Source: an uncultured Eubacteriales bacterium
GTDB taxonomy: Bacteria > Bacillota > Clostridia > Oscillospirales > CAG-272
Reading direction: 5' to 3'
Length of the DNA stretch: 5,874 bases
NCBI GenBank assembly: GCA_905205065.1
Contig: CAJLCI010000056.1
Span: forward strand, 1 to 5,874
Below, in pieces: positions 1 through 5,110 of this stretch. Made by a program: the position numbers and the translations under genes. Each line of letters starts with the position of its first letter. Positions within the stretch are counted from its first letter, which is position 1. Below the pieces are notes generated by a model. It saw nothing but the letters and a program-made list of their open reading frames with translations. It had not been told where the DNA came from and made no database searches.

Positions 1-22
1 GATATTTCTATTCTATACCATT

Positions 23-316
23 TCAGAGGTTTACACAAGATGGGAAGAAGTCTCGTGAATATCGCAATGGCTTTTTTAATATAAGGTTTTCTTCCTCCAA
101 CTGAGCATTGCGTTTTTGCAATTCCTTTATTTGTTTTGCAGTAAGAACCGTGTTGTCATCAATTTTTACTTCAGAATACTGTTTTATCCAATTTGCCAAA
201 GCATTATGTGATATGCCGTATTCTTCCTTTATTTGGTTGTAGGTTTTGCCTGAGTGATATAGATCTACTATCGTTTGCTTGAATTACTGTGTGTATTTTT
301 GGTTTTTGCCTGCCAT
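23..316 (-). pseudogene. IS3-family transposase orfA, nonsense mutated
   Basis: The start is ATG at 316-314, with GGAGGAAAC just upstream. The frame would encode 97 residues, but codon 11 is TAA (286-284), where relatives normally carry a Glu or Gln codon. Beyond the stop, the sequence keeps the typical HTH_Tnp_1 pattern: the helix-turn-helix segment YNQIKEEYGISHNALANWIK at about residues 32-51, then a leucine-zipper-like stretch ending KRNAQLEEENLILKK near residues 75-89. This binds terminal repeats and oligomerises in intact elements. A frame-zero stop lies at 25-23. The early stop makes this copy very likely inactive unless translation restarts. Past the slippery site, the -1 frame reads AIAIFT, as in intact relatives, and then runs into sequence I cannot match to OrfB, so there may also be a deletion. 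Confidence 0.85.
71..77 (-). other. Programmed -1 frameshift heptamer A AAA AAG
   Basis: The minus strand reads TTAAAAAAGCC at the end of the orfA zipper. A shift by -1 on the A6G run changes LKKPLRYS to LKKAIAIFT, and the second form is what OrfAB fusion proteins of IS3 elements carry. The site is visible in the sequence; its function is known for the family. In this copy it is relict because orfA has a stop at codon 11. Confidence 0.75.
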
Positions 317-401
317 TTTTGTTTCCTCCTCGGTTAGCTGTTTTCCTGTGCTTTTATTATATCATACTTGTCCACTCTTTTAGTATATATCCAATACTCC
401 A

Positions 402-509
402 ATGAAGATAATCGCAAATGAAATGGGAATTGGAGAGAATAAAGTATATAAACACAAGAAAAATGCACTTTCAACACTTGCAAAAAGGATGAAGGCAGAT
501 GAACTATAG
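402..509 (+). pseudogene. C-terminal remnant of a sigma-factor-like region 4 protein
   Basis: The frame is open from 384 to the TAG at 507-509; the first ATG is at 402. The 35 residues contain IIANEMGIGENKVYKHKK followed by a short helix and ADEL. This has the spacing of a sigma-70 region 4.2 helix-turn-helix (compare the generic EIAxxLGISxxRVxxxxxxAL). The rest of the gene, which should carry region 2 and the front of region 4, is missing, and the IS end lies directly upstream. I infer that the IS inserted into this gene or caused a deletion. The tail overlaps the start of the next ORF by 11 bases, so the two were probably translationally coupled. A small DNA-binding phage or plasmid regulator is the main alternative. 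Confidence 0.55.
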
Positions 510-690
510 AGAAAGCGTTAGGGATATATCGATTGACACAAAAACAATATTACAGTTTTTAAACGGTAAGGATATATCAGGTACGGTTATAGATTTCTAT
601 GGCAAATATATTTTCAGAATATCCGAATTAACTATAACAGATTCGGAGCATAGTGTTGAATTAAAGTACATAGATAGAGATTTAATGTAG
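499..690 (+). CDS. Small unknown protein, 63 aa, coupled to the sigma remnant
   Basis: The ATG overlaps the last codons of the upstream sigma-like gene, and AAAAAGGA at 482-489 is a fair ribosome site. The 63-residue product has no signal peptide or membrane segment. It alternates hydrophobic and polar residues in a beta-rich pattern (GTVIDFYGKYIFRI near 28-41) and is rich in Asp, Ile and Lys. I do not recognise a family. Placement directly behind a sigma-like gene is typical of small phage or skin-element genes; that is inference. If the IS removed the original promoter, the gene may now be silent. Confidence 0.5.
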   Translation: MNYRESVRDISIDTKTILQFLNGKDISGTVIDFYGKYIFRISELTITDSEHSVELKYIDRDLM

Positions 691-750
691 AAGATGATTT
701 TTTAATTAAAATCAAGGCATGATAATTGATTGCTGCAAGCGCTCTTCGAC

Positions 751-799
751 ACTTTCGACGCGTAAATATCGAAACTTTCGATAAAATTTTATCGAAAGT
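751..799 (+). promoter_or_regulatory. Operator cluster of ACTTTCGA half-sites, incl. 26-bp perfect palindrome
   Basis: ACTTTCGATAAAA at 774-786 is followed without a gap by its exact reverse complement, 787-799, giving a perfect 26-bp palindrome that ends one base before the -35 box. The left arm also belongs to a second perfect dyad, TATCGAAA-C-TTTCGATA (767-783). A third ACTTTCGA copy lies at 751-758, 23 bases upstream of the one at 774. Half-sites in both orientations at about two-turn spacing upstream of a consensus promoter indicate binding of a dimeric regulator. The downstream protein has a C-terminal helix-turn-helix-like segment, so autoregulation is the likely inference. Confidence 0.75.
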
Positions 800-800
800 A

Positions 801-829
801 TTGACGGACTGTTTGCCGGGTGATATAAT
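801..829 (+). promoter_or_regulatory. Sigma-A promoter with extended -10 for the AlbA_2/ATPase gene
   Basis: The -35 is TTGACG (801-806), the spacer is 17 bases, and the -10 is TATAAT (824-829) preceded by TG at 821-822, an extended -10. Transcription would start near 836, leaving a leader of about 25 nt before the ATG at 861. Such a strong promoter next to a perfect operator suggests normally repressed expression. Confidence 0.85.
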
Positions 830-860
830 TGCATTAAGAAAAGTGTACGAAGGTGGAAAT

Positions 861-2324
861 ATGTCTATTCCAATCAATATAGATGATTTAATAAATCAAA
901 GGGTTGTTGAGTCAACACGCATAGAATTTAAGAGTGACTGGAATCCTAACCCGATAATTCACAGTATATGCGCCTTTGCGAACGATATAGATAATGTTGG
1001 CGGTGGGTATATAATTATCGGTGTTGAGGAAGAAAACGGAAGTCCGGTATTTCCCGTTAAAGGAATAAAACAGGACAGAATAGACGGAATTTTAAAGGAA
1101 CTTATAGGATTTTGCCATTGTATTGAGCCTCTATACAACCCTGTGGTTGAACCGGTTTTGTTTCAAGGTGTATATATTATTGTTGTTTGGATTACGGGCG
1201 GCTATGGAAGACCGTATAAAGCGTCAAAGGATGTGTTCACGGAAAAATCCAATAAGCTTTACTATATCAGAAAATTCAGCAGCACTATTGTTGCTTCCTC
1301 AGATGAAGAAAAGCAGTTGTTTTATGTTTCGTCGGATATTCCGTTTGATGACCGTGCTAACCTTGCGGCAGATGTTTCAGATTTGGATATCGGACTTATG
1401 CGCCAGCATCTAAAGGCAATAGGAAGCAGCTTGTATGAAATATCTCTTAAAGAAGATGCATTGAAAATTGCAAAGGATATGCAGTTGCTATCCGGACCGG
1501 TTGAAAATATTAAACCGCTGAATGTAGGAATACTTATGTTTTCTGAGCAACCTGAACGGTATTTCCGTTATGCGCGGATTGAGGTTGTGGATATTCCGGA
1601 TCCTACAGGCACCAATATGGTGGAAAAGGTATTCACCGGACCGATTCAAAGACAGCTAAAGGATGCCCTGGCATATATTAAAAACTATATATTGAAAGAA
1701 GCTATAATTAAAGAATCCGATAAAGCCGAATCAATAAAAATATATAATTACCCATATGCGGCAGTTGAAGAATTACTTTCTAATGCTGTTTATCATCGTT
1801 CCTATCAAATAAATGAGCCGATTACCGTGAGAATAACCCCGCAGAATATTTCAATAACAAGTTTCCCCGGATTCGACAGAAGTATTTCGGATAAAAGAAT
1901 TTCGGAATATGACATAACTTCGCCTATATACCGAAACAGACGAATCGGTGATTTTTTAAAGGAACTTCATCTGATTGAGGGGCGAAATACCGGTTATCCG
2001 ACTGTGCTTAATGCACTTCGCGATAACGGTTCACCGTATCCGGAGTTTGAAATGGACGAGGGCAGAAATTATCTTACGGTTAAGCTTTCGATTCACCCGT
2101 ACTTTTTACCGAATATGATAATCAGTCCAAAAAAATTGGAGTACCGTCAAAGAATAATAAACGCTTTAGGTGATGGGAAAATGTCATTAAACGAATTGTC
2201 TAAAGCAATGGGTTATAAGGGGATTACTACTAAATTGTCATTTACGGTAGATGATATGATAAAATCCGGCGTCATTGAAAAAGTGATGGTGGGAGCGTAT
2301 GCCAAATTGCATATTCCTAAATGA
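861..2324 (+). CDS. AlbA_2 (Schlafen-like) / HATPase_c_4 RecG-like regulator, 487 aa
   Basis: I chose ATG 861 (MSIPINIDD) because it has AAGGTGG at 850-856 and sits ~25 nt after the promoter; an upstream in-frame ATG at 726 precedes the promoter. Residues ~12-130 form an AlbA_2 domain: ESTRIEFKSDW (17-27) and ICAFAND..GGGYIIIGV (36-55) are its hallmarks. Residues ~295-410 match HATPase_c_4: the N-box-like EELLSNAVYHRSY (303-315) and the IEGRNTGYP segment (372-380). Residues ~425-487 look like a winged helix (MSLNELSKAMGYKG). Proteins of this build are often annotated RecG-like ATP-binding or transcriptional regulators. Nucleic-acid binding and ATP binding are family knowledge; the substrate is unknown. 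The gene is monocistronic, with its own operator and terminator. It is intact, of usual length for the family, and may act in stress or defence, which is inference. Confidence 0.9.
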   Translation: MSIPINIDDLINQRVVESTRIEFKSDWNPNPIIHSICAFANDIDNVGGGYIIIGVEEENGSPVFPVKGIKQDRIDGILKELIGFCHCIEPLYNPVVEPVLFQGVYIIVVWITGGYGRPYKASKDVFTEKSNKLYYIRKFSSTIVASSDEEKQLFYVSSDIPFDDRANLAADVSDLDIGLMRQHLKAIGSSLYEISLKEDALKIAKDMQLLSGPVENIKPLNVGILMFSEQPERYFRYARIEVVDIPDPTGTNMVEKVFTGPIQRQLKDALAYIKNYILKEAIIKESDKAESIKIYNYPYAAVEELLSNAVYHRSYQINEPITVRITPQNISITSFPGFDRSISDKRISEYDITSPIYRNRRIGDFLKELHLIEGRNTGYPTVLNALRDNGSPYPEFEMDEGRNYLTVKLSIHPYFLPNMIISPKKLEYRQRIINALGDGKMSLNELSKAMGYKGITTKLSFTVDDMIKSGVIEKVMVGAYAKLHIPK

Positions 2325-2346
2325 TTTTTCGCTAACAGGATATATG

Positions 2347-2388
2347 AAAACGACAGTGATTATTTTTTAATAATTGCTGTCGTTTTTT
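2347..2388 (+). terminator. Strong intrinsic terminator after the AlbA_2/ATPase gene
   Basis: AAAACGACAG (2347-2356) pairs with CTGTCGTTTT (2377-2386). The stem continues inward through two G-U pairs and ATTATT/AATAAT, giving 18 paired positions and a 4-nt loop, and ends in a run of six T (2383-2388). It begins 22 bases after the stop codon. Confidence 0.9.
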
Positions 2389-2435
2389 ACTTAAGGGGGG
2401 AGGGTTTTCGGAATATATTAAGACTATGTATATAG

Positions 2436-2660
2436 AGGGCGCAAGAAAAGCGTCTTATGAACCTTGAAAAATATGCCTATGGGCATTATAGAAAGCATAC
2501 TGTAAAACAGCAGGGGAGCGACGTTTGCTTAAACGCAAAAAACAAAGGTATGACAGCCTTTGTCCGCGATGATCCTTTTAAAAGACACTTGCCGTGGGCT
2601 TGGACGGCAAGCGGGCAGAAGTCAGCCCGTTGCAGTATGTCCCTGCGGAGGGGCTAAATA
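2436..2660. other. Gene-poor stretch with a chain of hairpins
   Basis: Between the terminator and the ORF at 2706 there is no convincing intact gene. The stretch holds consecutive stem-loops: ATGCC/GGCAT (2473-2486), TTTGC/GCAAA (2524-2539), ACAAAGG/CCTTTGT (2542-2563), CTTGCCGT/ACGGCAAG (2588-2611, 8 bp perfect), CGGGC/GCCCG (2612-2629) and GTCCCT/AGGGGC with one G-U (2639-2654). Three of these have 8-nt loops, and two abut exactly. It is richer in GC than its surroundings. It could be a structured RNA, a DNA hairpin region such as a transfer or replication origin, or chance structure in a decayed gene (see the overlapping fragment). No known RNA family is recognised. Confidence 0.4.
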
Positions 2661-2722
2661 CTCCGTCAGTTAAACAGAGTGTTGAAAAACAGGAGTGTAA
2701 TTATAATGAATGCGGCAAATAA
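2582..2722 (+). pseudogene. Possible C-terminal fragment of a mobile-element protein
   Basis: The frame opens after a TAA at 2579-2581 and ends with TAA 2720-2722, giving KTLAVGLDGKRAEVSPLQYV in its first 20 codons and a polar tail. The composition (LDG, PLQYVPAEG, then a charged tail) reads like the end of a large ICE accessory protein, but I cannot name the family. There is no start codon or ribosome site, and an open frame in another phase leads into it from 2457, so a frameshifted remnant is the most likely state. The end overlaps the start of the 58-aa ORF, which would fit former translational coupling. Confidence 0.3.
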
Positions 2723-2882
2723 CGGTATTTTAAAAAGATTGCTCGGCAACCAAAATCTCACGGTATCATTTTCCGAGGAAGAAACAGGGGATATTAAGGC
2801 AGATATTTTTTCACTTCTTTTAAGCACATATAAATCCCGCGTTGAATCGGAAGTCAGAGGCAGTATAAAAAGTCAAATTTGA
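2706..2882 (+). CDS. Unknown small protein, 58 aa
   Basis: I chose ATG 2706 because AGGAG lies at 2691-2695, ten bases upstream; an upstream in-frame start at 2679 has no ribosome site. The protein starts MNAANNGILKRLLGNQNLTV, then has an acidic stretch (SEEETGDIKAD, ~26-36) and a helical basic end (STYKSRVESEVRG). There is no signal peptide or membrane segment. I do not recognise a family. It sits among conjugative-element-like debris and its stop codon overlaps the -35 of the next promoter, so it may belong to an ICE accessory gene set (inference). Confidence 0.5.
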   Translation: MNAANNGILKRLLGNQNLTVSFSEEETGDIKADIFSLLLSTYKSRVESEVRGSIKSQI

Positions 2883-2907
2883 CAAAATAACTTTTGTGTG
2901 CTATACT
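2879..2907 (+). promoter_or_regulatory. Consensus sigma-A promoter
   Basis: TTGACA (2879-2884), 17-base spacer, TATACT (2902-2907). The -35 overlaps the stop codon of the 58-aa ORF. The start would be near 2914, giving a leader of about 145 nt before the ATG at 3058. It is the best -35 in the window. Confidence 0.85.
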
Positions 2908-3057
2908 CCCCGGCGAAATCCGAAAGGATTTGCGGACCTTGAAAACCGAATAAAGTAGTTCAGGTGATTTCGTATATCTGCGCATACCCTGCGATACATT
3001 TATTTGCATAAAAGAAAAAACTGGTTACCGTTTTTATAAGGGAGGAGATTAAAATTT
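2908..3057 (+). promoter_or_regulatory. Long 5' leader with hairpins, possible attenuator
   Basis: The leader begins with AAATCC-GAAA-GGATTT (2917-2932), a stem closed by a GNRA tetraloop. It then holds the imperfect repeat CTGCGCATACCCTGCGATAC (2978-2997). Just before the ribosome site there is a weak hairpin, AAAAAC..GG/CC-GTTTTT (3016-3035), whose right arm is a T-run, like a small terminator. A 15-codon frame from GTG 2964 to TAA 3009 could be a leader peptide, but it has no clear ribosome site. A regulated leader (attenuation or a riboswitch-like element) is inference. I do not recognise a known class. Confidence 0.4.
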
Positions 3058-3333
3058 ATGAACATAGAAGAATTCGGAAAGCTGAATTTAACAAGACTGG
3101 ACGGTAAAATATCCGCCGACAAAAGACTGACATGGGAAAGCATATATGCCTCGTGCCGTTCCGAATCATTGCTGACGGGCAAAACCGTAGGGGTGGACTC
3201 GGTAAAGCTGTCCGGGGATAAAAATACGCATTGCCTTACGGTGATAGATAATACCATAAAAATCCTTATACCCTTTAGCGAGGTTTGGTATGATAAAAAG
3301 CTGATTTACGGCAGAATACTGTCAAGATGGTAA
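3058..3333 (+). CDS. Short protein resembling the N-terminal part of ICE S1-type RNA-binding proteins, 91 aa
   Basis: GGAGGAG at 3041-3047 sits ten bases before ATG 3058. The protein has a helical first half (SADKRLTWESIYASCRSESL, ~20-39) and then a beta-rich half with TVGVDSVKLSG and TIKILIPFSEVWYD (~66-79). The pattern of a helical lead, a GVD/E-type strand and then a ILIPFSE motif resembles proteins annotated as S1 RNA-binding in Tn1549-like elements and phages. Those continue for many more residues; this one stops soon after, at RILSRW, so it is probably truncated. The family match is from memory of the motif and is tentative. It is driven by the promoter at 2879 and its long leader. Confidence 0.55.
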   Translation: MNIEEFGKLNLTRLDGKISADKRLTWESIYASCRSESLLTGKTVGVDSVKLSGDKNTHCLTVIDNTIKILIPFSEVWYDKKLIYGRILSRW

Positions 3334-3351
3334 TGCTACCTCGGTGAAAGG

Positions 3352-3395
3352 TTAAATAACTGAGAAAACATTCTGATCAAACTTCAGTTGTTTAA
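3352..3395. repeat. Inverted repeat, 11-bp arms
   Basis: TTAAATAACTG (3352-3362) pairs with CAGTTGTTTAA (3385-3395) with one G-U pair and a 22-nt loop. There is no T-run after it, so it is not a standard terminator. It lies 19 bases after the short S1-like ORF and ahead of the Fic operators. It may mark an element boundary or a transcript 3' end; its function is unknown. Confidence 0.5.
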
Positions 3396-3424
3396 GGTGA
3401 ATAACCATTGGCAAGTAAAAATGT

Positions 3425-3501
3425 TTCTGCACATAATTAAAGATTGATTGTGCATTAACTCTTGAGCTTCTGCACATACTATGCTATAATAATGTGCAGA
3501 A
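3425..3501 (+). promoter_or_regulatory. Operator repeats TTCTGCACAT around the fic promoter
   Basis: TTCTGCACAT occurs at 3425-3434 and 3468-3477, and its exact inverse ATGTGCAGAA at 3492-3501. The last two form a 10-bp-arm inverted repeat that brackets the -10 box, with one arm in the spacer and one on the start point. The first copy is 43 bases upstream, about four helical turns. A weaker relative, TTGTGCAT, is at 3448-3455. Binding here would block RNA polymerase. The Fic protein's own C-terminal winged helix is the obvious candidate repressor (inference). Confidence 0.75.
3462..3490 (+). promoter_or_regulatory. Promoter of the fic gene
   Basis: TTGAGC (3462-3467), 17-base spacer, TATAAT (3485-3490). 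The predicted start is near 3497, inside the downstream operator arm, with a short leader of about 20 nt to the ATG at 3516. Confidence 0.8.
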
Positions 3502-3515
3502 ACGGAGGAACTAAT

Positions 3516-4562
3516 ATGAGAAAGTTTGATTATTCTTTTTTAAATAACTGCTTATTGCCGGCAAATCTTATTAACCTTACATCCGGTATTGCTTCATTAA
3601 AGACAATGGCAGGTGTAAGAAAAGAAGAATATGCAAAGGTCTTTACTGAACTGGAAGCAGTAGCGAAGGTGCAATCGGTTAAAAGTTCCAATGCCATTGA
3701 GGGTATCGTTACCAGTGATGAGCGTATTGCTGCCATTGTAAACCAGAATAGCGCCCCATTAAACCATACGGAAGGTGAAATTGCAGGTTATAGAGACGCC
3801 CTGAATGCGATTCATATTCGTCATGACACCTTAGATCTGCGTCAAAGCGATATTTTAAGACTTCACGAAATGATGATGCAGATTGCCGGTTACGAGTACG
3901 GCGGTCAGTATAAGACGGGCGATAATTATATTATTGAGGAAGACAAGGACGGAAACAGAAAAGTTCGATTTAAGCCTACACCGGCCTCTGAGGTAAAAGA
4001 GGCAATGGAACAGTTGGAGTTGGCTTATATGGAGGCTCGGAATAATGCAAATTTCAATCAGTTATTGCTGATTCCCTGTGTTGTGCTTGATTTCCTGTGC
4101 ATTCACCCTTTCCGAGACGGTAACGGCAGAATGTCACGCCTATTATCCTTGCTCTTGCTTTATAAAAACGGCTATGATGCAGGAAAATATGTTTCCTTTG
4201 AGGAACAGATCAACAACTATAAGGTGTATTATTACGAAGCGTTGAGAGAATCCTCCATCGGTTGGTACGAAAACCGGAACTCTTATATTCCTTTTATCGA
4301 GAACTTTCTTTCAACACTCTATATGTGCTATAAAGAATTGGACAAACGCTTTGCTGTTATTCATGGCAAGAAGATTACAAAGACCGCACGAATTGAAGCA
4401 ACCGTTCTCAATAGTTTAGTACCGATTTCCAAGGCAGATATATGCAGTGTCCTGCCGGATGTCAGCCCTACAACTGTTGAAGCAGTATTGAGCAAAATGG
4501 TTAGAAACGGACAAATCAAGAAAATCGGGCAATCCCGAATGACCCGATATGTTAAAATCTAA
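3516..4562 (+). CDS. Fic-family AMP-transferase, class II, with C-terminal winged helix, 348 aa
   Basis: ATG 3516 (MRKFDYSF) has GGAGG at 3504-3508; the in-frame ATG at 3462 overlaps the -35 and is rejected. Fic enzymes transfer AMP from ATP to hydroxyl side chains of target proteins. Visible: a Fic_N-like region (~1-85) with the inhibitory motif SNAIEG (S58, E62, G63; consensus S/TxxxEG/N), a flap near GGQYKTGDNY (129-138), and the complete catalytic loop HPFRDGNGR (197-205; H197 base, D201 metal, R205 phosphate contact). Residues ~285-348 form a winged-helix-like tail (KADICSVLPDVSPTTVEAVL). An N-terminal inhibitory helix means class II, self-inhibited until derepressed. All key residues are present, so it should be active. 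Its private operator-promoter suggests autoregulation. The target is unknown; toxin, signalling or phage-defence roles are all possible. Confidence 0.95.
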   Translation: MRKFDYSFLNNCLLPANLINLTSGIASLKTMAGVRKEEYAKVFTELEAVAKVQSVKSSNAIEGIVTSDERIAAIVNQNSAPLNHTEGEIAGYRDALNAIHIRHDTLDLRQSDILRLHEMMMQIAGYEYGGQYKTGDNYIIEEDKDGNRKVRFKPTPASEVKEAMEQLELAYMEARNNANFNQLLLIPCVVLDFLCIHPFRDGNGRMSRLLSLLLLYKNGYDAGKYVSFEEQINNYKVYYYEALRESSIGWYENRNSYIPFIENFLSTLYMCYKELDKRFAVIHGKKITKTARIEATVLNSLVPISKADICSVLPDVSPTTVEAVLSKMVRNGQIKKIGQSRMTRYVKI

Positions 4563-4565
4563 ATA

Positions 4566-5027
4566 ATGATTAACCTTTACGGTGCTTGTGTTCGCGTCGG
4601 TAAGGCTATGGGATATAAACGGATTATTACGTATACTCTTGAAAGCGAGCACGGCTCAAGCGTTAAGGCGGCTAATTATAAATATGACGGAATTGCAGGC
4701 GGTATTGTATGGAGCGGGAAAAGAAGAAATGACGCGCTGCCCGGCGGGGATATGAAAGAGGTTTTTGAAACCGTTAAGACCAATAACTATATGGGCTGGA
4801 AGCCCTGCACAATGGAAGAGGCTCGTGCGGCTGCAAACAGCGGCACGGCTGCAATAGGCATAAGCGATACTCCATATGTGATGAATCGAGCTGATTATAT
4901 GAGTGATCCTACGGTCGAACCCACAAAAAGTAACAGAACCTGGGGGCAAATTAAATCTGACGGTAGTTCTATCACCTATCCTGCCAATAGTGATTACGGA
5001 GCTTTTGTGGTTTATTCCGCAATTTGA
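4566..5027 (+). pseudogene. Hybrid ORF: truncated XF1762-like front joined to an unrelated tail, 153 aa
   Basis: It begins three bases after the fic stop and has no ribosome site, so translation could only come by coupling. Residues 1-52 (LYGACVRVGKAMGYKRIITY at 4-23, then GGIVWSGKR near 45-53) match the C-terminal half of the XF1762/phage GNAT-like family, where LYG..AR.AK.MGYKRIITYTL is conserved. The first ~70 residues of that family are missing. From ~62 (MKEVFETVKTNNYMGWKPC...) the sequence changes. The GWKPCTMEEARAAANSG stretch resembles the front of secreted amidase-like domains, but the following GHVVVV-type catalytic region is absent. I infer recombination of two broken genes. The frame is open to a stop at 5025-5027 and may yield a stable but non-enzymatic protein. 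Confidence 0.6.
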
Positions 5028-5048
5028 CATAAGGTATTTATAAAAATT

Positions 5049-5090
5049 AAAAATCCGAGATTTATCAAAATGATTTAATCTCGGATTTTT
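5049..5090. terminator. Bidirectional intrinsic terminator
   Basis: AAAAATCCGAGATT (5049-5062) pairs perfectly with AATCTCGGATTTTT (5077-5090), 14 bp with a 14-nt loop. The arms supply T-runs on both strands. It sits between the plus-strand hybrid ORF (ends 5027) and the convergent minus-strand ORF (ends 5111), serving both. Confidence 0.9.
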
Positions 5091-5110
5091 ATTTGTCACA
5101 AATACTATAT

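Larger units (their letters stand above)
1..374 (-). mobile_element. IS3-family insertion sequence, left end, running off the window
   Basis: Reading the minus strand, the segment starts with a terminal TGGACA (369-374) and has a TATAAT box at 356-361. It continues through a ribosome site (GGAGGAAAC before the ATG at 316) into an orfA-type transposase gene. The layout of left terminus, short leader, orfA with helix-turn-helix and leucine zipper, then an A6G slippery run, is that of the IS3 family. The outer boundary is uncertain. IS3 termini usually start with TG, and a longer end at 393 (TGGATATATACT on the minus strand) is also possible because the 375-393 stretch contains an in-frame stop for the gene it abuts. 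No target duplication can be judged because the other end is outside the window. In IS3 elements a -10 box just inside the left end often serves a junction promoter after circularisation; that is inference here. Confidence 0.8.

Noticed and set aside
696..713. AT-only dyad GATTTT-TTAATT-AAAATC after the 63-aa ORF as a terminator
   Set aside because: The stem has one GC pair per side and no T-run after it, too weak to call.
726..860. Longer start of the AlbA_2/ATPase gene at ATG 726
   Set aside because: The segment contains the operators and the promoter, the residues it would add are not family-like, and ATG 861 has a ribosome site.
632..877. 81-residue minus-strand ORF
   Set aside because: It crosses the operators and promoter of the opposite gene; its sequence reflects the palindromes.
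2457..2657. 66-residue plus-strand ORF
   Set aside because: It has no ribosome site and unconvincing composition, and it crosses the hairpin chain. At most its end feeds the frameshifted fragment at 2582-2722.
2461..2950. Repeated ACCTTGAAAA at 2461 and 2936 as paired element ends
   Set aside because: Only ten bases are shared, with unrelated flanks and no further structure in common.
3462..3515. Longer start of the fic gene at ATG 3462
   Set aside because: It overlaps the promoter -35 and operator arms; ATG 3516 has GGAGG at the right distance and starts at the usual Fic N-terminus.
4656..5099. 147-residue minus-strand ORF
   Set aside because: It is antisense to the hybrid ORF, runs through the terminator, and has no ribosome site or recognisable domain.
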